The translations under genes were made by a program, and so were the position numbers. From DASPTR01 sp964475545 (GTDB lineage Archaea; Thermoproteota; Bathyarchaeia; Bathyarchaeales; Bathycorpusculaceae): a DNA stretch of 7,858 nucleotides. Positions within the stretch are counted from its first letter, which is position 1; each line of letters opens with the position of its first letter. This document shows positions 1-5,595 of this stretch, one piece after another. Location of the stretch: positions 1 to 7,858 of the forward strand of contig CAYYXF010000063.1 of NCBI GenBank assembly GCA_964475545.1, written 5' to 3'. Below the pieces are notes generated by a model. It saw only the letters and a list, made by a program, of their open reading frames with translations. It was not told the origin of the DNA and made no database searches.

Positions 1-1198
1 TGTTTGTTACTCCACTTTCGTGTGCTATTATTTGTTGGGTTCGCAGGGCGACTCTCACGGCTTCTTCGCCTGGCAAGCATAGTGCTTCGTCGTAAGAGTT
101 TGTGTGCAGGGATTGGGTTCCACCTAGGACTGCTGCAAGAGCTTGAATGGTTGTGCGTGTGATGTTGTTGTGCGGTTGCTGTGACGTGAGCGTGCATCCT
201 GAGGTTTGGATGTGCATTCGCATCCACATTGACCTTGGGTTCTTAGCATGGAATCTTTCCTTCATCATTCTTGCCCATATTCTGCGGGCAGCCCTGAACT
301 TGGCTATTTCTTCGAAGAAGTCGTTGTGTGAAGCGAAGAAGAACGACAAGCGATGGGCGAAATCATCAACTTTCAATCCTCTTTCAAGTGTGGATTCCAC
401 GTAGCCTATTCCATCGTATAATGTGAACGCTAGTTCTTGCACTGCGTTTGCGCCAGCTTCTCTTATGTGATACCCGCTGATGCTAATGGGGTTCCATCTG
501 GGCAGGTGCTTGGCACAATACTCGATCACGTCCGTAGTGAGCTTCACAGAAGGCTTTGGAGGAAAGATACACAGTTTCTGGGCGAAGAATTCCTTCAAGT
601 TATCGTTCTGGGTTGTTCCTCCCAGCTTCTCTCTGGGCACGCCTTGCTTATCGCCAACTGCTGCGTACATGGCCAACAGCATGGGCGCAGGACCATTAAT
701 CGTCATGGAGGTTGTGACCTGGTCCAGAGGTATACCGTTGAAAAGAATCTCCATGTCTTGGAGCGACGATATGGCCACGCCACATATGCCAACCTCGCCC
801 CTTGCCATCGGATGGTCCGAATCGTAACCCATTATCGTTGGATAGTCAAAAGCAGTGCTTAATCCTGATTCGCCCTCCTTCAGCAAGTATTTGAAGCGCT
901 GATTTGTGTCTGCAGCTGTGCCAAACCCTGCAAACATCCGCATCGTCCATAAACGACCGCGATACATTGTAGCATGTACACCGCGGGTGAATGGGTATTC
1001 TCCTGGAAAACCTAACTCTCCAAGGTAATCCAACCTGTCAATGTCTTCCGGCGTATACAGGCGCTTGATCACCATACCTGAATGGTTCCGAAACTCACTT
1101 TTTCTTTCCTTACTCTGTTTTATCCAGTTTAGTAGCGTTGTCTGCTCCCAACGTTCACGCTCACGCTTTACTTCCTTCATTTTCTCTTCATCAAACAT
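1..1198 (-). CDS. B12-dependent acyl-CoA mutase large subunit (methylmalonyl/isobutyryl-CoA mutase family), 3' end off window
   Basis: Translation from the ATG at 1198 gives 399 codons open to the left edge, so the C-terminal part (about 150 residues in archaeal large subunits) is missing. The frame is unmistakably the TIM-barrel catalytic subunit of the adenosylcobalamin-dependent acyl-CoA mutases, which rearrange the carbon skeleton of a CoA thioester. Visible motifs are FTRGVHATMYRGRLW (about 69-84), TAFDYPTIMGYDSD, TTSMTINGPAP, GGTTQND (about 195-201), SISGYHIREAG with Tyr243/His244, and TSGCTLTSQQPHNNITRT. Numbering happens to match Propionibacterium MutB: His244 is the substrate-contacting histidine. 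Residue 89 is Phe and residue 207 is Gln, where true methylmalonyl-CoA mutases have Tyr and Arg; Phe/Gln is the isobutyryl-CoA mutase pair. The B12-binding domain is expected in a separate small subunit outside the window. No good ribosome site precedes the ATG. The family is certain; the substrate is open. Confidence 0.93.
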   Translation of the reverse strand, partial: MFDEEKMKEVKRERERWEQTTLLNWIKQSKERKSEFRNHSGMVIKRLYTPEDIDRLDYLGELGFPGEYPFTRGVHATMYRGRLWTMRMFAGFGTAADTNQRFKYLLKEGESGLSTAFDYPTIMGYDSDHPMARGEVGICGVAISSLQDMEILFNGIPLDQVTTSMTINGPAPMLLAMYAAVGDKQGVPREKLGGTTQNDNLKEFFAQKLCIFPPKPSVKLTTDVIEYCAKHLPRWNPISISGYHIREAGANAVQELAFTLYDGIGYVESTLERGLKVDDFAHRLSFFFASHNDFFEEIAKFRAARRIWARMMKERFHAKNPRSMWMRMHIQTSGCTLTSQQPHNNITRTTIQALAAVLGGTQSLHTNSYDEALCLPGEEAVRVALRTQQIIAHESGVTN

Positions 1199-1360
1199 GG
1201 TCAAGTCTTGCCCTCAACATCAGGCTTTTTGGATTGTCATATGCGTATTGAGCCTAAAGGGATATTTTCTTATCGGTTAGTGATCTACTAGTCTAACATC
1301 TGATTTGGTGCAAAGACACAGGTTATTAATGACCTCGACCCAGTTACCATAGACCGAAAA
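1199..1360. promoter_or_regulatory. Divergent intergenic region between the mutase and the small basic protein gene
   Basis: This 162-base stretch lies between two divergently transcribed genes and should hold both promoters. On the plus strand, TTATTAAT at about 1323-1330 is a TATA-like element roughly 35 bases before the ATG at 1361. That would give a very short or nearly absent leader, consistent with the lack of a ribosome site there. On the minus strand the AT-rich patches around 1240 and 1262 are weaker candidates. The assignment rests only on position and base composition. Confidence 0.3.
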
Positions 1361-1543
1361 ATGCCCGGCAGGAAGTCCGAGAAAAAAAGGAAGCACAAGG
1401 CTCTTGGCATAGGAGCAATCGCTGAACCCGGCGTTGGGACACTATACGTCAGAGGCCCATGGATGAAAAAGATGAATGAGCTGGGCAAGCACAAACAGAG
1501 GCAAGCCTATAGAAGCCGTCGGGGACAGAAATCCAAACCCTAG
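1361..1543 (+). CDS. Small, highly basic protein of unknown function (60 aa)
   Basis: I do not recognise a family. The product has 60 residues with 11 Lys and 7 Arg against only 3 Glu and no Asp or Cys, so it is strongly cationic and probably binds nucleic acid or the ribosome (inference from charge only). It has a Lys/Arg cluster at residues 4-13, a Gly/Ala/Pro-rich middle with GVGTLYVRGPW at about 24-34, and a second basic block from 43 to the end. There is no signal peptide or membrane segment. The ATG at 1361 lacks a Shine-Dalgarno but has a TATA-like element about 35 bases upstream, which fits a leaderless transcript. It is divergent from the mutase gene and followed by about 145 bases without a gene. 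The opposite strand is also open here, so coding status is likely but not certain. Confidence 0.6.
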   Translation: MPGRKSEKKRKHKALGIGAIAEPGVGTLYVRGPWMKKMNELGKHKQRQAYRSRRGQKSKP

Positions 1544-1688
1544 AATGTCTGATGCGTTCCACTCATGATTTGCTTAGCTTTCGGTGACATTCCGGAAAAG
1601 GCATGTGCCTAGAATTTGAGAGCGCGCGCGAAGAACAGGTCTAAATTCTTGTCTGAGCCTGAGTAGTGCGCGAAATTGATTCTCACTT
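1544..1688. other. Intergenic region, convergent, no gene seen
   Basis: The stretch lies between the 3' ends of the small basic gene and the EF-like gene. It contains a short alternating GC tract (agcgcgcgcg at about 1620-1630). I see no tRNA, no clear hairpin terminator and no coding frame. Confidence 0.5.
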
Positions 1689-1958
1689 TCAAAGCTTCTT
1701 ATAGACGGTGTCTGTTTCCCTCACGCGTTCTGCTACTTTCAGTCCTATGCTCTGTCCTTGCTCAGCACGTTGAATATTCTTGTGCTCGATCTGCATCGAG
1801 TCCACAACCTGCTCAAAGTCTGTGTTCGGTCCCTTAATGACTATCGTGTCGCCAACGCTTAAAGGAGCCTTAAGCTCGATGACCGCAACGTTGATCTTTG
1901 GGAAGAAATGTGTTATCCGTCCAATCTGAACAACATTTTCTTCACTCAAACACCCCAT
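1689..1958 (-). CDS. Translation elongation factor-like protein (EF-Tu domain 2-like beta-barrel)
   Basis: The 89-residue product matches the small archaeal proteins annotated as translation elongation factor-like. Visible features are an opening strand QIGRITHFFPKINVAVIEL, the turn LSVGDTIVIKG, TDFEQVVDSMQIEH, and the closing GQSIGLKVAERVRETDTVYK. These match domain 2 of EF-Tu/EF-1A, a beta-barrel, standing alone without the GTPase domain. Length is typical for the family. The cellular role is not established; the same fold occurs at the end of some U32 peptidases, but no such gene is here. The start is uncertain. The ATG at 1958 directly abuts GGAG with no spacer, whereas the in-frame TTG at 1949 lies 9 bases after that GGAG and would give an 86-residue protein that fits a TATA box at about 1987-1997 well. 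It follows the methylthiotransferase gene by about 180 bases on the same strand. Confidence 0.85.
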   Translation of the reverse strand: MGCLSEENVVQIGRITHFFPKINVAVIELKAPLSVGDTIVIKGPNTDFEQVVDSMQIEHKNIQRAEQGQSIGLKVAERVRETDTVYKKL

Positions 1959-1986
1959 CTCCTTACGACAGAATTACAGTGAATGT

Positions 1987-1997
1987 GCATAAATAAC
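1987..1997 (-). promoter_or_regulatory. Candidate TATA box for the EF-like gene
   Basis: The minus strand reads GTTATTTATGC, preceded by a purine-rich GAAAA that could serve as a TFB-recognition element. A start site about 25 bases downstream would fall near 1967, just before the AAGGAG ribosome site at about 1959-1964. This spacing supports initiation at the TTG at 1949 and suggests the gene is transcribed separately from the upstream methylthiotransferase. Confidence 0.45.
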
Positions 1998-2078
1998 TTT
2001 TCAAGAGGATGGGTGCAGGCCTTGCAGCGTCTTCTATATTTCAGTTTCCTTTGAAGAACCTGTAGCGTGTGTTAAGAC

Positions 2079-2084
2079 AAAAAA
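2079..2084 (-). terminator. Possible T-run terminator after the methylthiotransferase gene
   Basis: The minus strand has six consecutive T (within GTGTTTTTTGTCTT) about 55 bases after the stop codon at 2140. Archaeal RNA polymerase can terminate at such U-runs without a hairpin. A single run is weak evidence. Confidence 0.25.
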
Positions 2085-2139
2085 CACTGCAACCTAAGCT
2101 AGTTCACATCACAGAAGGAGAGCATTACTGGGAGGTTCA

Positions 2140-3435
2140 TCAGTTTTGTTCAACTATTTCTGCCTCCAAGTGCGTCGAGAACGCTCTCTTCACTTTTGCT
2201 TGTAATGTTTTGCCAAGAAGCTTCTTGACGCTTCTCACTGCAATGGGCTTGTAGGCGAAGTTTCGCCCGATCCAAGAACCTGAAATTTTACCAACTTCAT
2301 CAACGAGAATCTCGCCAGTCCAGCCAACCCATCTCTTGTTTCTTTCTAGGGCCACCTTTTTTGCCAAGATTGCGACAAGCCTGCTTCTCTCTCTGATCTT
2401 CTCGAAAGGCACAGAATCCTTTCCCATTTCAGTAGCAGCCGTTCGAGGTCTCCCGAAAAACTTTGAAACGTTAACCACATCGGGCTTAATCTCTCCGATC
2501 AACTGAAGAGTCTTCAAAAAAGCATCTTTGCTCTCTCCTGGAAAACCACAGATAACATCCGTGGAAAGAGTAATATCAGGAAAATCGTCTCTGAACCTAC
2601 TTACTATCTTCTTGAAGTCGCTGACCGAATAGGACCGTCGCATGCGCTTGAGAATCTTGTCGTCTCCACTTTGCACGGGCAGGTGGATAAACTTGAAGAC
2701 ACGTTCACTACGGAACGCTTCAGTCAAATCGTCAAGAATGGCCATAGCCGCGTTGGGAGTCATCATTCCAACACGGATCTTGAAGTCACCGCTTATCTTG
2801 CACAGAGCATTTAGCAGTTCTGCTAAATCAGTGCCCTTTTCTCTTCCATAGCAAGCCGTGTCCTGCGAAGTTATCCAAAGCTCACGTGCTCCGTGCGCTA
2901 GATCTTTCTTTGCCCTCTCCACAATTTCCTCGATGCCATAGCTTCTCAATCTTCCTCTTGCAAATACCACACAGCAATAGGCGCACGAGCCTAAGCAACC
3001 ATAGTTTATGGGAATGATGCTTACAATCGGGTTCAACGTGGCGCGAGGAAGGTCCAAGCTGGGAATCGAGCTAGTAGCATCTTTCAAAGCAACAATCTTC
3101 TCATCACATGCAACACGTTTAACAGCTTCAACAATTCCTTCGCCTGCTGCAGGCCCGATGACTCCGTCGAATCTGACTTCCTTGCGCAATCTTTCGAAAT
3201 TGATTAAAGGCAAACATCCGGCAACAATCAGCTTTTTTCCGGAAGGAGTACGCTTCAAAGTCTCAATCATGCGATTCTCGGTAGGACCCTTAACGGCGCA
3301 AGTATTGTAGACAACTACGTCCGCCTCTGACGCGGAGTTCACTAGACCGTGTCCCGCGGCGGCGAGGCAGCCCGCCAACACCTCTCCATCAGCTAGATTT
3401 GTAGAACACCCGAAGCTCTTAACGAAAACCTGCAT
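2140..3435 (-). CDS. tRNA N6-threonylcarbamoyladenosine (t6A37) methylthiotransferase, archaeal/eukaryotic CDKAL1-like type
   Basis: This 431-residue protein is a radical-SAM methylthiotransferase of the MiaB/e-MtaB group, which adds a methylthio group to t6A at position 37 of ANN-decoding tRNAs, giving ms2t6A. The N-terminal UPF0004 domain carries the three conserved cysteines that hold the auxiliary 4Fe-4S cluster: Cys10 (FGCSTN), Cys46 (YNTCAVK) and Cys74 (VAGCLP). The radical-SAM cluster motif CxxxCxxC is Cys147, Cys151 and Cys154, followed by the ARGRLRSY segment. Other family motifs are ELWITSQDT, FIHLPVQSGDD, RRSYSV and TDVICGFPGE. Residues about 370-431 form a TRAM RNA-binding domain. 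Length and the NTCAVKGPTE motif fit the archaeal-type CDKAL1-like subfamily rather than bacterial MiaB or MtaB. An extra Cys155 follows the third cluster cysteine. The ATG at 3435 has only a close GGAAGG upstream. Confidence 0.93.
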   Translation of the reverse strand: MQVFVKSFGCSTNLADGEVLAGCLAAAGHGLVNSASEADVVVYNTCAVKGPTENRMIETLKRTPSGKKLIVAGCLPLINFERLRKEVRFDGVIGPAAGEGIVEAVKRVACDEKIVALKDATSSIPSLDLPRATLNPIVSIIPINYGCLGSCAYCCVVFARGRLRSYGIEEIVERAKKDLAHGARELWITSQDTACYGREKGTDLAELLNALCKISGDFKIRVGMMTPNAAMAILDDLTEAFRSERVFKFIHLPVQSGDDKILKRMRRSYSVSDFKKIVSRFRDDFPDITLSTDVICGFPGESKDAFLKTLQLIGEIKPDVVNVSKFFGRPRTAATEMGKDSVPFEKIRERSRLVAILAKKVALERNKRWVGWTGEILVDEVGKISGSWIGRNFAYKPIAVRSVKKLLGKTLQAKVKRAFSTHLEAEIVEQN

Positions 3436-3536
3436 TGCCTTCCATCGCTTTACCTTAAATCATTCAACAACCAATAAAAACATTAGGTCTGCCTGTGAGC
3501 AGAATATACAGAAAGCTGAAACGGGATTGGAGCAAG
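3436..3536 (-). promoter_or_regulatory. Upstream region of the methylthiotransferase gene with a TATA-like element
   Basis: On the minus strand TTTTTATTGG (3471-3480) lies about 40 bases before the ATG at 3435, which would place transcription start near 3451 and leave a leader of about 15 bases. A second AT-rich patch, GATTTAAGG, is at about 3454-3462. Assignment is by position only. Confidence 0.3.
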
Positions 3537-3591
3537 CTTTAAAAGGGGAAGAGTCAAACATGTCTGTAGCATATTTAGGGCATGTTATAAC
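3537..3591 (+). promoter_or_regulatory. Candidate promoter of the cdrS-ftsZ operon (several TATA-like elements)
   Basis: Three AT-rich elements line up before cdrS: CTTTAAAAGG (3537-3546), GCATATTTAGG (about 3570-3579) and GTTATAAC (3584-3591). Counting about 25 bases downstream gives possible start sites near 3567, 3601 and 3613. All leave room for the strong ribosome site at 3630. I cannot decide which is used; the last two would put the start site at or next to the palindrome described separately. Confidence 0.4.
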
Positions 3592-3604
3592 GAGATATAA
3601 TCTC
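3584..3604. promoter_or_regulatory. Adjacent palindromes, candidate operator for the RHH repressor
   Basis: Two perfect inverted repeats abut: GTTATAAC (3584-3591) and GAGAT-ATA-ATCTC (3592-3604). Ribbon-helix-helix dimers bind short palindromic sites, usually in their own promoters. The position, 39 bases before the RHH gene's ATG and at a plausible transcription start, fits autoregulation. That this protein binds here is inference. Confidence 0.35.
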
Positions 3605-3629
3605 TCACAGATTTCTCTGTAACTTACCC

Positions 3630-3634
3630 GGAGG
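3630..3634 (+). promoter_or_regulatory. Ribosome binding site of the cdrS-like gene
   Basis: GGAGG, within GGAGGGGG at 3630-3637, sits 8 bases before the ATG at 3643. It is the clearest Shine-Dalgarno in the window and fixes the start of this very short gene. Confidence 0.8.
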
Positions 3635-3642
3635 GGGAAAGA

Positions 3643-3798
3643 ATGAAGTTGATTACACTCTATCTTCCTGAGACTTACATAAAACTATTAGATCAGCTGG
3701 TGAATGAAAGATTCTATCCGAATAGGGCAGAGGCGATCCGCGTAGCGATACGTGATTTGATTAACGAAGAGGTTTGGCGGAGGAAGAGCGTTGACTAA
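3643..3798 (+). CDS. cdrS: Ribbon-helix-helix (CopG/MetJ-Arc fold) transcription factor, CdrS-like
   Basis: The 51-residue product is a minimal RHH protein. It has a beta-strand MKLITLYLP (1-9), whose alternating residues would contact the DNA major groove in a dimer. A first helix follows (about 10-24), then the PNRAEAIRVAIRDLI segment (26-40) that matches the classic turn and second helix. Nothing else is attached except a short charged tail. In haloarchaea the homologous CdrS is co-transcribed with ftsZ2 and controls it and cell division; the same arrangement is seen here, so I assign a cdrS-like role (context plus family, not proven). A strong GGAGG lies 8 bases before the ATG. Its stop codon lies inside the start of ftsZ, giving an 8-base overlap. 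An upstream palindrome pair is a candidate site for autoregulation. Confidence 0.85.
   Translation: MKLITLYLPETYIKLLDQLVNERFYPNRAEAIRVAIRDLINEEVWRRKSVD
3779..3783 (+). promoter_or_regulatory. Ribosome binding site of ftsZ, inside cdrS
   Basis: GGAGG at 3779-3783 lies within the last codons of cdrS and 7 bases before the TTG at 3791. The ATG at 3845 has no comparable site. This decides the start of ftsZ in favour of TTG and implies coupling of the two translations. Confidence 0.65.
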
Positions 3799-4906
3799 GC
3801 TACGTGGTGCAGACAGCACTGTCAAGTATACATGGCACAATACTATGAGTCAAGAGATTAAGCAGCCGGACACGTGCCGCACGATGGTAATCGGTGTGGG
3901 CGGAGCAGGTTGCAATACGGTGACTAGGCTAGTGGAGATGGATGCGCCTGGAATAGAATGTGTGGCGATAAACACTGATGCTGTTCACCTGCGTGCATCA
4001 AAGGCGGATCGAAAGGTTCTGATAGGCGAGAAGCTTACGAGAGGATTCGGTGTCGGCGGCGATCCGAAGCTTGGAAGAGCAGCAATCGAAGAGTCGAGAG
4101 CACTTGTTGAGGACTTGCTGTCTGGAGTGGACATAGTCTTCTTAACAGCCGGTCTAGGAGGCGGAACGGGCACTGGTGCTGCTCCAGTCGTTGCTGAGAT
4201 CGCGAAAAGAAAGGCTGCTGTGGTCGTTGGAGTGGTAACCACGCCTTTTCGCATTGAGAAGGGAAGAATGAAATATGCTGCAGCCGCTTTGACTGACATG
4301 CGCAGACAATGCGACACTGTTGTGGTAATTGACAACAATAAGCTTATGCAGCTTGTTCCTCAGCTTCCTCTGGGCGAAGCGTTCAGGGTTGCTGATCAGG
4401 TTTTGGCAAAAATGATCGAGGGTATTGTTGAAACGATTTCAGCTCCAAGTCTGATCAATCTTGACTTTGCGGACTTCAAGACTATTGTCAAGCGAGGCGG
4501 CATGGCCGTGGTAGGAGTGGGCGAGTCGGACGCGCCGAACCGTGCTGAAGAAGCAGTGAGAAATGCCCTGAGAAGCCCGTTGTTGGACGTGGACTATGCT
4601 GGAGCGACTGGGGCCCTGATTCATGTCACTGGTGATAATCAAATGACGATTGAGGAGGCAAATCGGGTGGGTGAAATCGTCACGGAAATGATGGACAGTG
4701 ATGCCCTGGTCATTTGGGGGGCACGAGTGAATCCCGAGCAAGATGGCAAGCTGAAAGTCACGCTGGTGATGACGGGGGTTGAATCTCCGCAGATCCTTGG
4801 TGGCTTTGAGACAATTGCGCCGCGGCTCTTCAACATGGAGCAGCGTTCAGGACCGGAGAGGCACCTTGGCATAGAGCTGAACCTTTACCAACTTGAGAGC
4901 TTCTAG
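3791..4906 (+). CDS. ftsZ: Cell division GTPase FtsZ
   Basis: FtsZ is the tubulin-like GTPase that polymerises into the division ring at mid-cell. The 371-residue product has the Rossmann start VIGVGGAGCNTV (about 33-44), INTDAVHL, the tubulin signature GGGTGTG (123-129) that holds GTP phosphates, TTPF, and the T7 synergy loop NLDFAD (223-228). Asp225 and Asp228 act in GTP hydrolysis across the subunit interface. The C-terminal domain ends near residue 335. It is followed by a short tail of about 35 residues ending GIELNLYQLESF, the likely peptide for SepF-type membrane anchors (inference). I chose TTG at 3791 because GGAGG is 7 bases upstream; ATG at 3845 would give 353 residues and also keeps the full domain. 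Overlap with cdrS by 8 bases recalls the haloarchaeal cdrS-ftsZ2 pair. The T7 loop and length mark it as FtsZ rather than CetZ. Confidence 0.96.
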   Translation: MTKLRGADSTVKYTWHNTMSQEIKQPDTCRTMVIGVGGAGCNTVTRLVEMDAPGIECVAINTDAVHLRASKADRKVLIGEKLTRGFGVGGDPKLGRAAIEESRALVEDLLSGVDIVFLTAGLGGGTGTGAAPVVAEIAKRKAAVVVGVVTTPFRIEKGRMKYAAAALTDMRRQCDTVVVIDNNKLMQLVPQLPLGEAFRVADQVLAKMIEGIVETISAPSLINLDFADFKTIVKRGGMAVVGVGESDAPNRAEEAVRNALRSPLLDVDYAGATGALIHVTGDNQMTIEEANRVGEIVTEMMDSDALVIWGARVNPEQDGKLKVTLVMTGVESPQILGGFETIAPRLFNMEQRSGPERHLGIELNLYQLESF

Positions 4907-5577
4907 ATACTTTCGCTCTTTTCCCTGTTTGTTGAGCGGAGGTTCCGTTTCAGCATTAGAAATTCCTTTTTCACCCTTAGTTTCCAGGGTATAGCCTTGC
5001 CAAAGGGTTGACACATTCCTTTTCCGATGGCTCTTATTACTTGATCAACTCTCAACTCTGAGTCAATGAGCGTGTATGCGCAGCCTATTTCCGGTCCATA
5101 ATGGGCATCAGTGCCTCCGACTTGCGCAAGTCCGAGGTTGGAAGCAATTCTCCTTGCGCGTTTCACAGAAAAACCAAATGGGAATGCTGAACCATTTATT
5201 ACTTCTACTGCGTCGAACTTTGAGCTTGTGTGTTTTCCTAGGCTTCCTTTGAAGAGTCCAACGGGATGGCAGGCCACGGCTAGGCCGCTTGCCTCGTGGA
5301 TCTTGTCTACGGTTTCGTCGGCAGGTAATCCTTTGGGGATTGGTTCTTGGATGTTGAGCGCTATGATGTGTCCGTCTGAGCTTGAGATTTCCATGCCGGG
5401 TATGATGAAGAATGGGTTTTTCCTGGCTATTTTGAGTGCGCTGTCGAGTCTGTCGTGGTCGGTGATGGCGACGCCGTCGAGTCTGTGCTGTTTTGCATGG
5501 AAGACTAGTTCTTCTGGTGTGATGAGGGAATCGTAGGAGTAGTAGGTGTGGACGTGGAGGTCGATTTTGACTTGCAA
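4903..5577 (-). CDS. PHP-domain metal-dependent phosphoesterase
   Basis: The 224-residue product is a stand-alone PHP domain, a distorted TIM barrel that binds two or three metal ions and hydrolyses phosphoesters. Metal ligands visible in order are HVH (His8, His10), Asp16, Asp40/His41 in AITDHD, Glu63 in PGMEIS, His104 in ACHP, and Asp157/His159 in GGTDAH. All expected positions are filled, so it should be active. The substrate is unknown; relatives include nucleotide and nucleoside-monophosphate phosphoesterases, histidinol phosphatase and polymerase-associated domains. The C-terminal 25 residues are strongly basic. The start is TTG at 5577; an in-frame TAG lies seven codons upstream and no ATG occurs until Met62, after the HVH motif, so TTG is the only sensible canonical start. 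The gene begins 18 bases after metG ends and is probably co-transcribed. Its stop shares CTAG with the ftsZ stop on the other strand. Confidence 0.9.
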   Translation of the reverse strand: MQVKIDLHVHTYYSYDSLITPEELVFHAKQHRLDGVAITDHDRLDSALKIARKNPFFIIPGMEISSSDGHIIALNIQEPIPKGLPADETVDKIHEASGLAVACHPVGLFKGSLGKHTSSKFDAVEVINGSAFPFGFSVKRARRIASNLGLAQVGGTDAHYGPEIGCAYTLIDSELRVDQVIRAIGKGMCQPFGKAIPWKLRVKKEFLMLKRNLRSTNREKSESI

Positions 5578-5595
5578 CTTTTCACGGCCGAAATG

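Noticed and set aside
437..862. Plus-strand open frames at 147-404, 437-862, 480-827 and 1041-1280
   Set aside because: They are antisense shadows of the mutase gene, which is continuous on the minus strand from 1198 to the window edge and matches its family along the whole length.
1288..1494. 68-codon minus-strand frame opposite the small basic protein
   Set aside because: It has no recognisable motif or ribosome site, and its Phe/Pro/Ser composition is what the reverse of a Lys/Arg/Gly-rich gene gives.
3791..4906. CetZ or another tubulin paralogue instead of FtsZ
   Set aside because: The GGGTGTG signature, the NLDFAD T7 loop, the INTDAVHL strand and the length of about 350-370 residues are those of FtsZ; pairing with a CdrS-like gene also fits FtsZ2.
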